Assembly (NCBI RefSeq): GCF_010974945.1
Contig: NZ_JAAIVB010000025.1
Span: forward strand, 1 to 47,833
DNA from: Noviherbaspirillum galbum
GTDB lineage: Bacteria > Pseudomonadota > Gammaproteobacteria > Burkholderiales > Burkholderiaceae_D
Length of the DNA stretch: 47,833 nt
Direction: 5' to 3'
Below are positions 18,235-25,945 of this stretch, piece after piece. Position 1 is the stretch's first letter, and every line of letters starts with the position of its first letter. Both the position numbers and the translations under genes were made by a program. Below the pieces are notes generated by a model that was not told the DNA's origin, did no database searches, and saw nothing but the letters and a program-made list of their open reading frames with translations.

Positions 18235-19032
18235 CTAGAGTGACTTCGCGATCATTCCGGCGGCGACGACAACGCAAATCCCGGCGAAGGCGATCTTCAG
18301 ATATCTGGTCGGAAGACGCGACGACAGCATGCTCCCTGCCGCCATTCCCGCCAGGGCGCCCGCCGAGAACGGCAAGCCGACCGCCAGGTTGAAATGCCCT
18401 GCCGAGATGCTCGTGACGACGCCGGCCAGCGAAATGAGGGCAATCACCGCAAGCGACGTCGCAACGACTGACTGCATGGCCAGGTCGGTGTAGCGCTGTA
18501 GCGCAGGCACCATCACGAAGCCCCCGCCCACGCCGAGCAAGCCCGACAGCGCGCCGGCAAGGCTTCCCGACAGGGAGAGTGCGCCGGCGCACTTGCTCGT
18601 CCAGATGAAGCGCCCATCCTCCGCATCCCGGATACAGGGGGGTGTTGCCCTGCCTGGGGAACCTGGTTTGGTACCATGCGCCGCCGATTCCCTGAAGGTC
18701 TTGTAGGCGACCCAGAGCAGGACGAGCGCAAACACCAGGCTGAGGAAACGTGTATCGACACGTTGCGCAAGCCATGCTCCCAGCGGCGCGACCAGCATGC
18801 CGACGCCCGCTATGAGGAGGGCGGCACGGTAGCGCACGACCTTCGCTCTCAGTCCCATCGCCGCACCCATGGCCGCGGCGATGCCGACTGCCATCAAGCC
18901 GATCGGTCCGGCCTGCGCCACCGACAGACCCAGCCCGAAGACCAGAAGCGGGACGGCCAGGATGCCGCCGCCTGCGCCGGTCAGCCCCATGATGATGCCC
19001 ACCAGCGCGCCCAGTACGATGCTCAGGATCAT
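18235..19032 (-). CDS. TauE/SafE family exporter, probable sulfite exporter
   Basis: This 265-aa inner-membrane protein has about eight hydrophobic helices and the duplicated TauE/SafE signature: GALVGIIMGLTGAGGG at the N-terminus and GALSGLLGVGGGFVMVPAL in the second half. Family members move sulfite, sulfoacetate or related anions. It ends a minus-strand operon of bigR, two YeeE/YedE halves and this gene, with 13 bp to its upstream neighbour, matching the BigR operons described in Xylella and Agrobacterium. Its likely job is removing sulfite made when persulfide is oxidised by the divergently encoded dioxygenase. Confidence 0.88.
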   Translation of the reverse strand: MILSIVLGALVGIIMGLTGAGGGILAVPLLVFGLGLSVAQAGPIGLMAVGIAAAMGAAMGLRAKVVRYRAALLIAGVGMLVAPLGAWLAQRVDTRFLSLVFALVLLWVAYKTFRESAAHGTKPGSPGRATPPCIRDAEDGRFIWTSKCAGALSLSGSLAGALSGLLGVGGGFVMVPALQRYTDLAMQSVVATSLAVIALISLAGVVTSISAGHFNLAVGLPFSAGALAGMAAGSMLSSRLPTRYLKIAFAGICVVVAAGMIAKSL

Positions 19033-19045
19033 CGTGCCCTTCCTT

Positions 19046-19483
19046 TCACGGCGCGCCGCTGGCGGAACTCTTCTTCACGCCCTCCAGGAGTTCGAACACC
19101 GCCATCCCGGCCAGCATGGCAAGGACGAACAGCACCGGTTCGATTCCACCCCGCCCGAGCGACGCAAGCGCAGGACCCGGACAGTATCCGGCGAGCCCCC
19201 ACCCGGCTCCGAAGGTCAGCCCGCCCAGCACGAGCCGCCGGTCGATGCGCGTGGCCGTCGGCAAGCGCATCGCTTCACCGAGCAGCGATGCCGGCCTCTT
19301 GACGATAAACGGAAATGCCAGCGACCCGACCAGCACGGCGCCGCCCATCACGAAAGCCAGTGACGGATCCCAGCGTCCGGCCAGGTCGAGAAAACCCTGC
19401 ACCTTCGCCGGATCGGTCATGCCGGACAGGATCAAGCCCAGGCCGAACAGCAGGCCGGCGAACAATGCCATGAATGTCTTCAT
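19046..19483 (-). CDS. YeeE/YedE family protein, second half-transporter
   Basis: This 145-aa membrane protein has about four helices and the YeeE/YedE (DUF395) core, with a conserved cysteine in the GLAGYCPGPALASLG motif near residue 101. In the full-length thiosulfate transporter YeeE, cysteines of this type line the substrate path; half-size proteins occur as pairs in sulfide-response operons. The ATG at 19483 follows AGGAGG with good spacing; the upstream extension to 19645 overlaps the previous gene. It lies 10 bp after the first half-gene, supporting a heteromeric pair for thiosulfate or a similar sulfur species. Confidence 0.9.
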   Translation of the reverse strand: MKTFMALFAGLLFGLGLILSGMTDPAKVQGFLDLAGRWDPSLAFVMGGAVLVGSLAFPFIVKRPASLLGEAMRLPTATRIDRRLVLGGLTFGAGWGLAGYCPGPALASLGRGGIEPVLFVLAMLAGMAVFELLEGVKKSSASGAP

Positions 19484-19493
19484 TTCTTTCCTC

Positions 19494-19925
19494 CTAGTTC
19501 GCCAGATGACGAACGATGTACACCGTGACGAATCCCGCAAGCATGAAGGAAAGCGTTGCAACGGCAGAGCGCGGGGAACGGCGGGACAGCCCGCAGACGC
19601 CATGGCCGCTGGTGCAGCCGGAGCCGTAGCGGGTGCCGATGCCAACCAGCAGACCAGCCACCAGCAACGTGGCGTAGCCTGCGTCCACCCTGGCTTCAGG
19701 CAGCGGACTTGCCAGCGCGAATACGAATGGCGAAATCACCAGGCCGGCCACGAACGCGATCCGCCAGGCAATGTCTCCCGGCGTGGGATTGAGCAAGCCG
19801 CCGAGGATGCCGCTGATGCCCGCGATCCGTCCATTAAAAAGTAGAAACACCACGGCTGCCAGGCCGATGAGCATGCCGCCTGTCAGCGACATCCACGGCG
19901 TGAAACTGGTCCAGTCGATCGTCAT
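19494..19925 (-). CDS. YeeE/YedE family protein, first half-transporter
   Basis: This 143-aa membrane protein has about four helices and the partner YeeE/YedE signature [19 protein letters not shown], with two cysteines near residues 106 and 113. Together with the next gene it would make one complete YeeE-like channel. An AGGAGAAGG ribosome site precedes the ATG, which lies 9 bp after bigR. The tight spacing supports one transcript under the palindrome at 20282-20320. Its substrate is inferred from family and context. Confidence 0.9.
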   Translation of the reverse strand: MTIDWTSFTPWMSLTGGMLIGLAAVVFLLFNGRIAGISGILGGLLNPTPGDIAWRIAFVAGLVISPFVFALASPLPEARVDAGYATLLVAGLLVGIGTRYGSGCTSGHGVCGLSRRSPRSAVATLSFMLAGFVTVYIVRHLAN

Positions 19926-19934
19926 GGCCTTCTC

Positions 19935-20252
19935 CTATTCCTTGGGGCAGTAGATTTGATACAGCACCTGCAATACCGCCAGCGCCTCGTCGCTGGCGAT
20001 GCTGTAGAAGATTTGCTTTCCTTCGCGCCGCGTGGTCACGAGCCTTTCCTCGCGCAGCACGGTCAGCTGCTGGGACAAGGTGGGTTGATGGATGCCGGTC
20101 ATTTCTTCCAGGTCGCCCACGGAGAACTCGCCCTGGGTCATCTGGCACAGCAGCAGCAGGCGGTCGGGGTTCGAAAGCACCTTCATGAGAGTGCAAGCCT
20201 GCCCGGCGGCGGCCTGGAGTCTTGCCGGATCAATGTGTTTGGGTAGAGCCAT
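19935..20252 (-). CDS. bigR: ArsR-family persulfide sensor, BigR/SqrR type
   Basis: This 105-aa winged-helix repressor resembles BigR of Xylella and SqrR of Rhodobacter, which sense sulfide-derived persulfides by linking two cysteines. The equivalent pair is present: C36 in RLLLLCQM and C102 in YQIYCPKE. The recognition helix lies in TGIHQPTLSQQLTVLREE. The metal-binding motif ELCVC of classical ArsR proteins is absent, consistent with redox sensing. It is the first gene of a minus-strand operon with YeeE/YedE and TauE-like proteins and is divergent from the persulfide dioxygenase. The palindrome between them is the probable operator, so it likely represses both directions until sulfide rises. 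Confidence 0.92.
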   Translation of the reverse strand: MALPKHIDPARLQAAAGQACTLMKVLSNPDRLLLLCQMTQGEFSVGDLEEMTGIHQPTLSQQLTVLREERLVTTRREGKQIFYSIASDEALAVLQVLYQIYCPKE

Positions 20253-20281
20253 GGAAACCTTCCTCGAAACGCTTTACATGA

Positions 20282-20320
20282 TCAATATATCGCATCATAA
20301 TATATTTAACGATATATTGA
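20282..20320. promoter_or_regulatory. BigR operator-like palindrome
   Basis: Perfect 11-bp arms, TCAATATATCG (20282-20292) and CGATATATTGA (20310-20320), are separated by 17 bases that contain a further palindrome, AATATATT (20299-20306). The element sits in the 115-bp gap between bigR and the dioxygenase gene and is far more AT-rich than its surroundings. BigR-family operators are AT-rich palindromes in the same position, so binding of one or more dimers here is expected. Confidence 0.75.
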
Positions 20321-20367
20321 AAGTGCGGATTCGATCCGCTTCCCCCGTCGAGCAAGGAGCAGCCATC

Positions 20368-21117
20368 ATGATCTTTCGGCAACTATTCGAACCGCTTTCC
20401 AGGACCTACACCTATCTTCTGGGCGATGAAGCTACCGGCCAGGCCATACTCATCGACCCAGTCATCGCCAGCATGGATCGGGACCTGGAAGAAGTGCGCC
20501 GGCTTGGGCTGAAGCTGGCCTACACCCTGGACACGCACATCCATGCCGACCACATCACCGCGGCGCTGGAAATGAAGAAAGCGGCCGGCAGCAAGATTGC
20601 CGCGCCGGCCCATGACCGCCTGCCATGCACCGACGTCGGCGTCGAGGAGGGCAAGCCGTTCCGGCTGGGCGGCATCACCTTGCAACCGCTGCATACGCCG
20701 GGTCACACCGATGGCCATTTTTCCTACCTGTTGAACGATCGGGTATTTACCGGCGACGCCTTGCTGATCGAAGGCTGCGGCAGAACCGATTTCCAGAACG
20801 GCGACGCCGACGCCCTCTACAAGAGCGTGCGGGAAAAGCTGTTTGTCTTGCCGGGCGAGACGCTGGTCTATCCGGGACATGACTACAAGGAGCGCTTCGT
20901 GTCTTCCATCGCGCAGGAGAAGGCGCGCAACCCGCGCCTGGGCGGCGACAAGACGCTGGAAGAGTTCAGGAACATCATGGCGAACCTGAACCTGCCTTAC
21001 CCCACGTTCATCGACCATGCCGTTCCCGGCAACCGGCAATGCGGGGTATGCCCGTCCCACCTGCCGGAGAACCTCGAAAAATATTGCCGGCAGATGACCC
21101 AAAGCCCGCAAGGCTGA
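20368..21117 (+). CDS. blh: Persulfide dioxygenase, ETHE1/Blh-like metallo-beta-lactamase fold
   Basis: This 249-aa cytosolic non-heme iron enzyme should oxidise glutathione persulfide to sulfite and glutathione, the central step of sulfide detoxification. The metal-binding motif THIHADH is near residue 56. Further ligands lie in HTPGHTDGH (about 109-117), the aspartate of FTGDALLIEGCGRTDFQ and YPGHDY (about 168-173), all as in ETHE1-like enzymes. The start at 20368 has AAGGAG at good spacing; the longer upstream frame runs through bigR and is rejected. It lacks the extra rhodanese or phosphatase-like domain found in some Blh proteins. It is divergent from bigR and presumably induced by persulfide. 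Confidence 0.93.
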   Translation: MIFRQLFEPLSRTYTYLLGDEATGQAILIDPVIASMDRDLEEVRRLGLKLAYTLDTHIHADHITAALEMKKAAGSKIAAPAHDRLPCTDVGVEEGKPFRLGGITLQPLHTPGHTDGHFSYLLNDRVFTGDALLIEGCGRTDFQNGDADALYKSVREKLFVLPGETLVYPGHDYKERFVSSIAQEKARNPRLGGDKTLEEFRNIMANLNLPYPTFIDHAVPGNRQCGVCPSHLPENLEKYCRQMTQSPQG

Positions 21118-21204
21118 AGACGGCCGCAACGAAGGGCATGCTGGCACCGCGCAGGCGATTCCGACCGACATCGGCGCCTGAGCGGACGGCTCCGGGGTGA
21201 CGCT

Positions 21205-21981
21205 TCAAATGCCTGCGTACCACTGATATCCGTTGCTGTCTTCCCAATAGCCGCCCTTCCCTCCGTAGATGTTTTCCAAGCTGTCGGCCAGTTCCATCCG
21301 CATCAGGTACTTTGCCTGCTTGTATCCCAGCTGCCTTTCCACCCGCAGTCGAAGCGGCGCGCCATTTGCGACAGGCAGCGGGCTGTCGTTGAGATCGTAG
21401 GCAAGTATCGTTTGCGGATGGTACGCGTCATCCATGTCGATGCTTTCGTAGTAGGGACTGCTGCCATCGCTTTCCATCGGATCGGCGCAATGAAAGACGA
21501 CGTATTTTGCCGTCGCCGCCGGCCTCACCGCAGCCAGGATCTCGGCGAGCGGCACGCCGCTCCACTTTCCGATCGCACTCCAGCCCTCGACGCAGTCGTG
21601 CCGGGTGATTTGCGTGCGGCCGGGCAAGGCCCTCAGCTGCGCGAGCGAAAAACGCCGGGGACGTTCGACCAGGCCATCGACCTGGAGCGACCATTCCGAA
21701 AAATTCTTCGCGGCCAGCGCCTGGTAGACCTCGTTGTCCGGGTTCGCCGTGCCATTGCTGCGGAAGTGCGGCGACAGATCGGCTTCGGTGAATTCCTGCG
21801 CCATCGATTTCCGCGGAAGGAGGGCCTTGTGGACCTGCCTGCTCAGCACTTCGCCGGTTCCAAGGACCTTGGGGAACCAGCTGGTTTCATTCAGCCGGTC
21901 GCAGCCACCGACCAATAGCGTCGCTGCCGCGCCGAACGCCCGGCGAAGGAAGCGGCGGCGATCTGTCATGTTCGGATTCAT
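21205..21981 (-). CDS. Periplasmic sulfite-oxidase-fold molybdoenzyme
   Basis: This 258-aa protein has a twin-arginine signal (DRRRFLRRAFGAAATLL) followed by a possible lipoprotein cysteine (C27), then an oxidoreductase molybdopterin-binding domain. The expected molybdenum ligand is C130 in TRHDCVEGWSAIG. The domain also shows YYESIDMDDAYHPQTILAY and GAPLRLRVERQLGYKQAKY, typical of the YedY/MsrP and sulfite oxidase fold. There is no C-terminal dimerisation domain as in classical sulfite oxidases. The start overlaps the cytochrome b stop (ATGA), so the two are translationally coupled, and the cytochrome probably exchanges electrons with this enzyme. Substrate could be sulfite, methionine sulfoxide or another oxidised sulfur compound. 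Confidence 0.88.
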   Translation of the reverse strand: MNPNMTDRRRFLRRAFGAAATLLVGGCDRLNETSWFPKVLGTGEVLSRQVHKALLPRKSMAQEFTEADLSPHFRSNGTANPDNEVYQALAAKNFSEWSLQVDGLVERPRRFSLAQLRALPGRTQITRHDCVEGWSAIGKWSGVPLAEILAAVRPAATAKYVVFHCADPMESDGSSPYYESIDMDDAYHPQTILAYDLNDSPLPVANGAPLRLRVERQLGYKQAKYLMRMELADSLENIYGGKGGYWEDSNGYQWYAGI

Positions 21982-22892
21982 GGCGTCTGTCCTTTCTTTG
22001 TTTCGGCGTGAATGACGTAATAGCCCGTGATCATCGAGCGCAGATGGTTCCAGAGGCCGCTGACGATGACTTCGAACACGTGAATCAGCACGAACGCCAC
22101 CAGCAGCCAGGCAACGATGAAGTGAATGGTGCGCGCGGACTGCCGGCCGCCGAACCAGTTGACCCATCCTGTGAACACCGTGTCGAGCATCGGCGACATG
22201 GCCATTCCCATCAGGATGATCAAGGGAAGCAGCACGAAGATCACGATGAGGTAGGCAAGCTTTTGCAGGACGTTGTAGCGTCGGGCGGCCTCGCCTTGCG
22301 GGTGCTTGAACCGCAGGTGATCGACGATCGATGCGCCGATGCCGCGCATGTCAGCCTTGTCCGGCGCGAGATCGCGCCTGAGATGACCGCTAAGAAGCGA
22401 GTAACCGATATAGAAGGCGCCGTTCAGGACGAAGAGCCAGGCAAAGAAGAAATGCCAGAGCCTGGAATCCGCCAGTGAATAGGAGCCGGGAATCGTCAGC
22501 CAGGGAGGAAATGCCCTCTCGACCGTCGTTCCCGCGAAAGACGTCGACACGCCCAGTATGCCCGTCGTGTCGAACTCATGTCCGCCCACACGCAGCTTCC
22601 CTCGCCTCGTATCGGACGGCGTGGCATCGCTCACTTCGGCACGGGCCGCGCCGGAGACGCCCGGCGACGGTTCCGTCTTCGAAACGATCTCGAGCAGCGC
22701 AGGCCGCGCACTGTAGGAAGACGCTCCCCAGTAAAGCGCAGGATGGGCATTGAAGATGCCCAGGCCGCTGAACAACAGGATCGCCAGGCTGACCACGTTG
22801 ATCCAGTGGCTGATCCGGACTGGCAGGCGATGCCGGTAATATCTCGTACCGCGCGCCCGGTCTGGCGCGGCAGAATTGGTTGAGGCGGACAT
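21978..22892 (-). CDS. Cytochrome b561-type membrane subunit
   Basis: This 304-aa protein has four main membrane helices with heme-ligand-like histidines: RISHWINVVSLAILLFSG near residue 26, the second helix at RLWHFFFAWLFVL, and the last two at TIHFIVAWLLVAFVLIHVFEV. A long soluble loop (about residues 55-140) separates helices 1 and 2. It belongs to the b-type cytochromes that link quinones to periplasmic molybdoenzymes. The 4-nt overlap with the molybdoenzyme gene downstream supports a two-subunit complex. It follows the MXKDX-repeat gene by 37 bp. Confidence 0.88.
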   Translation of the reverse strand: MSASTNSAAPDRARGTRYYRHRLPVRISHWINVVSLAILLFSGLGIFNAHPALYWGASSYSARPALLEIVSKTEPSPGVSGAARAEVSDATPSDTRRGKLRVGGHEFDTTGILGVSTSFAGTTVERAFPPWLTIPGSYSLADSRLWHFFFAWLFVLNGAFYIGYSLLSGHLRRDLAPDKADMRGIGASIVDHLRFKHPQGEAARRYNVLQKLAYLIVIFVLLPLIILMGMAMSPMLDTVFTGWVNWFGGRQSARTIHFIVAWLLVAFVLIHVFEVIVSGLWNHLRSMITGYYVIHAETKKGQTP

Positions 22893-22929
22893 GGGCGTAT
22901 TCCTCGAATGCGTTTCAGAAGGCCATGGA

Positions 22930-23137
22930 TTACTTCTTCATTTCGTCCTTGTTCATGGCGCCATCCTTCTGCATGTCGTGCCTTGCCATTGCGTCCTTCG
23001 ATTTCTGCATGCCTTTCATGTCGTCCTTCTTCATTCCGTCCTTGCCCATGTGGTCCTTCATCTTGCCGTCCTTCATGGCGCCTCCCGACGTCATGTGGTC
23101 CTTTGCCATTCCGCCGTCCTTATTCATGGAATCCTGC
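22930..23137 (-). repeat. Coding repeats of the MXKDX protein
   Basis: The DNA shows recurrent catgcctttcat/catgtcgtcctt-like units on the plus strand that encode the methionine-lysine-aspartate pentapeptides. They are degenerate at the third codon position, so selection appears to act on the peptide pattern rather than on identical DNA units. Confidence 0.6.
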
Positions 23138-23199
23138 GCGGCGGCGGCTCCGGAAATCAGCAGGAGACCGGAAAAGATGGCGGTGGAAATGTTGAGCAT
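22930..23199 (-). CDS. Secreted MXKDX-repeat protein
   Basis: This 89-aa protein has a Sec signal peptide (about residues 1-21, ending SGAAAA) followed by a mature part made almost entirely of methionine-, lysine- and aspartate-rich pentapeptide-like repeats (MNKDG, MAKDH, MKDGK, MGKDG and so on). It matches the described pentapeptide MXKDX-repeat family, which has no known function; methionine-rich, charged peptides may bind metal or scavenge oxidants. The ATG at 23199 has AAAGGAA upstream; the upstream extension is not supported. It is first in a probable operon with cytochrome b and the molybdoenzyme, which suggests a methionine-oxidation or metal link. Confidence 0.85.
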   Translation of the reverse strand: MLNISTAIFSGLLLISGAAAAQDSMNKDGGMAKDHMTSGGAMKDGKMKDHMGKDGMKKDDMKGMQKSKDAMARHDMQKDGAMNKDEMKK

Positions 23200-23316
23200 G
23201 GTGTTTTCCTTTAGTGGTTGAGGTGTGATTACCCCGGTTGCTCCGGACAATGCCGCCCGGAGGTGAAACAAAGACGCCGCCCTGTCTTGCCAGGCAACGT
23301 CGGATTCATGAAACGC

Positions 23317-24099
23317 CTAGCTCTTTCCCGGATCGCAAGGACCGATACTGACTGCCTGGTCGATCGTGCCATCCACGTTGTTCTGGACGAATGCCACGGC
23401 GCGCAGGTTCGCCCGGTTCCAGTCGGCGGGGAGCCGCAGATCCTGATGCATGCGTGCATTCCCCCCGGCGAGCTTCACCGGGCCAAGCCACATGCGGACC
23501 GTGGCGTCATGCATGAGGGTGGTATTGCTGTTCTCGCCCCGCAATACGTTCGACACCAGCTTGCTTTCGCTGACGGCCAGGAAAAGGGATTGATCCGCAC
23601 CGGGGTTGCGCGCGTTGGCAATCGCATCGAGCCTTACCGCATTCCCCGATGCCTCCGCCCATTTGAGCCGGATGCTTGCCTGTGCCGGTTTCGCATTGAT
23701 GCGCCGGATGGCATCGGACAGTTCGCGGCCCCAATGCCGCAACTCCTTTCCGTTGACGAAGAATTCCGGCGTGTACACCAATCTGTTGTGCTCAAAGGCG
23801 GCAAGCTGCCTTTGGCGCTCATCGAATATCGTTTGCGCGAACCTGTCTTTCCAGCCAATGTAGTCCCAATAGCTCACGTGCAGGGCGATCGGAATGACGA
23901 GCGGATCGGCGGCGAAGCTGCGTTGCAGCTTGCCGAGCTCCCGATCGGCCGGCGGGCAGCTCGAACATCCTTCGCTCGTGTACAGTTCGATCAGGGCCGC
24001 GGTGGCCGGCCCGCTGTTGACCTCGCATGACTCGCTGGCAAACGACGGCGCTCCAAGGCAAAATGCAATGCCGGAAATGATCGGTGCAAGGGGATTCAT
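23317..24099 (-). CDS. DUF1223 thioredoxin-like secreted protein
   Basis: This 260-aa protein has a Sec signal peptide (about residues 1-22) and a DUF1223 domain. The redox motif CSSC lies in [18 protein letters not shown] near residue 45, followed by [19 protein letters not shown] and [13 protein letters not shown], as in the thioredoxin-like members of this family. Its function is unknown; the position and motif suggest periplasmic disulfide or thiol chemistry. GAGG precedes the ATG. An exact SigF-type promoter lies about 40 bp upstream on the same strand (24138-24163), placing the gene in the regulon of the divergently encoded sigma factor. Confidence 0.87.
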   Translation of the reverse strand: MNPLAPIISGIAFCLGAPSFASESCEVNSGPATAALIELYTSEGCSSCPPADRELGKLQRSFAADPLVIPIALHVSYWDYIGWKDRFAQTIFDERQRQLAAFEHNRLVYTPEFFVNGKELRHWGRELSDAIRRINAKPAQASIRLKWAEASGNAVRLDAIANARNPGADQSLFLAVSESKLVSNVLRGENSNTTLMHDATVRMWLGPVKLAGGNARMHQDLRLPADWNRANLRAVAFVQNNVDGTIDQAVSIGPCDPGKS

Positions 24100-24137
24100 T
24101 CGGGTGCCTCGTTTTCCGTGACGTGTTGTGCAGATAA

Positions 24138-24163
24138 TTCGCGCTGCCGGGTGGTTCGGTTAC
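24138..24163 (-). promoter_or_regulatory. SigF-type ECF promoter of the DUF1223 gene
   Basis: On the minus strand GTAACC (24158-24163) is followed after exactly 16 bases by CGAA (24138-24141). This equals the promoter sequence reported for the Caulobacter SigF regulon. The predicted start near 24130 gives a leader of about 30 bases before the ATG at 24099. Confidence 0.8.
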
Positions 24164-24196
24164 AAGGGAGGGGAAAAAATAAATTTTCCATGGCCT

Positions 24197-24222
24197 GTAA
24201 CCATCCTGATGAAAATAACGAA
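24197..24222 (+). promoter_or_regulatory. SigF-type ECF promoter of the sigma factor operon
   Basis: On the plus strand GTAACC (24197-24202) is followed after exactly 16 bases by CGAA (24219-24222), the same pattern as the divergent promoter at 24138-24163. The start near 24229 lies just before the GTG at 24238, so the leader is very short. The sigma factor is therefore probably autoregulated. Confidence 0.8.
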
Positions 24223-24237
24223 TGCAAAGGAGTGGGC

Positions 24238-24780
24238 GTGATCGCAAGCGAATCACGGTTGCGTGAACTGTTTCTGCGCGGCCTTGAAGGGGAAGCCGGA
24301 CCCTATCAGCTTTTTCTGAAGGAAATCAGCGCGCACTTCCGCGCCTATCTCAGGAAGCGCTTGACCGGATTACCGGATGACATCGAGGACGTCCTTCAGG
24401 AAACGCTGCTGGCGGTGCACAACCAGCGCCATACCTACGATCCGGGCCAGCCGCTGACCGCATGGGCCTATGCGATCGCCCGCTACAAGATGGTGGACCT
24501 GCTGCGCCGGCGCGGCGGGCATGATGCCTTGAACGTGCCGCTTGATGACGAAACCGAGTTGTTCGCGCATTCCGAGCAGGAGGCCGGGGAAGCCAGGCGC
24601 GATGTGATGAAGCTGCTGGATCAATTGCCTGACCGGCAGCGCCTGCCGATCCAGCATTTGAAGCTCGAGGGCTTGTCGGTATCCGAGACGGCACGCCTGA
24701 CCGGAATGTCGGAGTCCGCCGTCAAGGTGGGCATTCACCGCGGCCTGAAGGCGCTCGCAGCATTGATTAGGGACCAATAA
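24238..24780 (+). CDS. sigF: ECF sigma factor, SigF-like
   Basis: This 180-aa protein has only sigma regions 2 (about residues 15-85, [17 protein letters not shown] and [17 protein letters not shown]) and 4 (about 115-175, [22 protein letters not shown]), as in ECF sigma factors. The frame is open from 24118, but that would place its promoter inside the gene; the GTG at 24238 has AAAGGAG five bases upstream and fits the promoter at 24197-24222. It overlaps the anti-sigma gene by one base. By analogy with Caulobacter SigF it should be held inactive by the membrane anti-sigma factor and released by heavy-metal or oxidative stress. Confidence 0.9.
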   Translation: MIASESRLRELFLRGLEGEAGPYQLFLKEISAHFRAYLRKRLTGLPDDIEDVLQETLLAVHNQRHTYDPGQPLTAWAYAIARYKMVDLLRRRGGHDALNVPLDDETELFAHSEQEAGEARRDVMKLLDQLPDRQRLPIQHLKLEGLSVSETARLTGMSESAVKVGIHRGLKALAALIRDQ

Positions 24781-25421
24781 TGAAAACGGAAGAATTCATC
24801 GGCATGCTGGCCGCCGGCGTGTCGCCGGTGGAACCAGGCAAGGCAAGGCGCCGCATCGGAAAGGCGCTGGCCCTCGGAGCGGCCGTGTCGGCAATGATGA
24901 TGTTGCTGGGATACGGTGCGCGCGCCGACATGATGCAGGCGGCTGCGCGCCCCATGTTCTGGATGAAACTGATCATCCCGTTCATCGTCGCCGTCACCGC
25001 CTTGCAACTTACCAGGCGCCTGTCATGCCCGGGATCGCGTCCGGGACGCGCCCCGCTCCTGCTGGCGGCCCTTCTGCTGCTCTCCTGCGGCAGCGCGGCG
25101 GCAATGCTGCTCATGGCGCCGCCGGCAGCCAGGCCGGAAATGATTTATGGCGCCACCTGGAAGACTTGCACGCTCAGCATCATGCTGCTTGCGGCGCCGG
25201 TTTTTTTCGCCGTCTTCTGGGCGATCAGGGATCTGGCACCAACCCGGCCCTCATCGGCGGGCGCCGCCGCCGGCCTGCTCGGGGGAGCTACCGCGGCCAC
25301 GGTATATGCGTTGCACTGTCCGGAGATGGCTGCGCCCTTCCTGGGCATCTGGTACGTGCTGGGCGTCCTGGCCCCGGCAGCGCTTGGCGCGCTGCTGGGA
25401 CCGCGGCTGTTGCGCTGGTAG
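24780..25421 (+). CDS. nrsF: NrsF-like membrane anti-sigma factor (DUF1109)
   Basis: This 213-aa inner-membrane protein has six hydrophobic helices and belongs to the DUF1109/NrsF family, which sequesters ECF sigma factors of the SigF group. In Caulobacter NrsF two conserved cysteines near residues 131 and 181 are needed for signal sensing; here C130 (ATWKTCTLS) and C180 (YALHCPEMAAPF) occupy the same places. The short N-terminal cytosolic stretch (about residues 1-28) would bind the sigma factor. Its ATG overlaps the sigma stop codon, coupling their translation and keeping the two proteins in balance. Confidence 0.92.
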   Translation: MKTEEFIGMLAAGVSPVEPGKARRRIGKALALGAAVSAMMMLLGYGARADMMQAAARPMFWMKLIIPFIVAVTALQLTRRLSCPGSRPGRAPLLLAALLLLSCGSAAAMLLMAPPAARPEMIYGATWKTCTLSIMLLAAPVFFAVFWAIRDLAPTRPSSAGAAAGLLGGATAATVYALHCPEMAAPFLGIWYVLGVLAPAALGALLGPRLLRW

Positions 25422-25437
25422 AGCGCTTCCGGACTGG

Positions 25438-25746
25438 TCAGTGCACCAGCGCCTGCTCCGCGAAATGAACGACGACCGAACCCTCGGCAACGTCGGGCGC
25501 ACTGGCATTGACGGAGGATGCATTGTTCTTGATCCAGTCGCGCGCTACCCTCAGGCTCTCGTCGGCGCCTGCCTTGTCGTTGCAAACGGTGATCGATACC
25601 CCGCCTTCGCCGGTCCTGATCAAGGTATAGCTGACGATGCCAGACACTTTCTGCAAGGTGGACTGGACGTCGGACTTGCGGCTTTCAAGGATATCGAAAA
25701 GCTGGGGTGCGCCGGCACCCGAATAGGTCCTAATGACGGCATGCAT
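25438..25746 (-). CDS. Small ABM-like protein of unknown function
   Basis: This 102-aa protein has no catalytic motif I can name. Its pattern (MHAVIRTYSGAGAPQLFDIL, then a central segment around SGIVSYTLIRTGEGGVSITVC) resembles the ferredoxin-like fold of antibiotic-biosynthesis-monooxygenase (ABM) and stress-response dimeric barrel proteins. An AAGGAGAT ribosome site precedes the ATG, which supports it as a real gene. It is convergent with nrsF and isolated on its strand. A role in binding or degrading a small molecule is possible but unproven. Confidence 0.65.
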   Translation of the reverse strand: MHAVIRTYSGAGAPQLFDILESRKSDVQSTLQKVSGIVSYTLIRTGEGGVSITVCNDKAGADESLRVARDWIKNNASSVNASAPDVAEGSVVVHFAEQALVH

Positions 25747-25945
25747 GTTGATCTCCTTTTCGGACGGATCGCCCGGTGGAACATCGTTACCGCTGATGGC
25801 CAGACCGTTTGCTCGCCATGCTTGCGGTGTCCGAACCGGCAGGAGCGCGCGACCCGCCGACCGGCCCGGAGGCTTGGCGGCCGCGGCAAGGTGAACCCGG
25901 TTCGCCTATTGAGCATAGCGTCCCGGGGCAGGGATGCAAGCGCTT

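Noticed and set aside
18059-18775. 389-aa extended form of the cupin protein
   Set aside because: The extension overlaps the TauE-like gene in another frame, shows no domain, and the ATG at 18058 has a good ribosome site.
20092-20367. N-terminal extension of the persulfide dioxygenase through bigR
   Set aside because: It would run antisense to bigR and across the operator; the start at 20368 has a proper ribosome site and the family N-terminus.
22930-23137. CRISPR-like repeat array
   Set aside because: The repeats are short, degenerate, without unique spacers, and encode an MXKDX-repeat protein with a signal peptide.
23200-23316. SigF promoter for the MXKDX-cytochrome b-molybdoenzyme genes
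   Set aside because: Only a degenerate GCAACC is found, without a proper CGAA. The genes may be read through from the DUF1223 gene or use another promoter.
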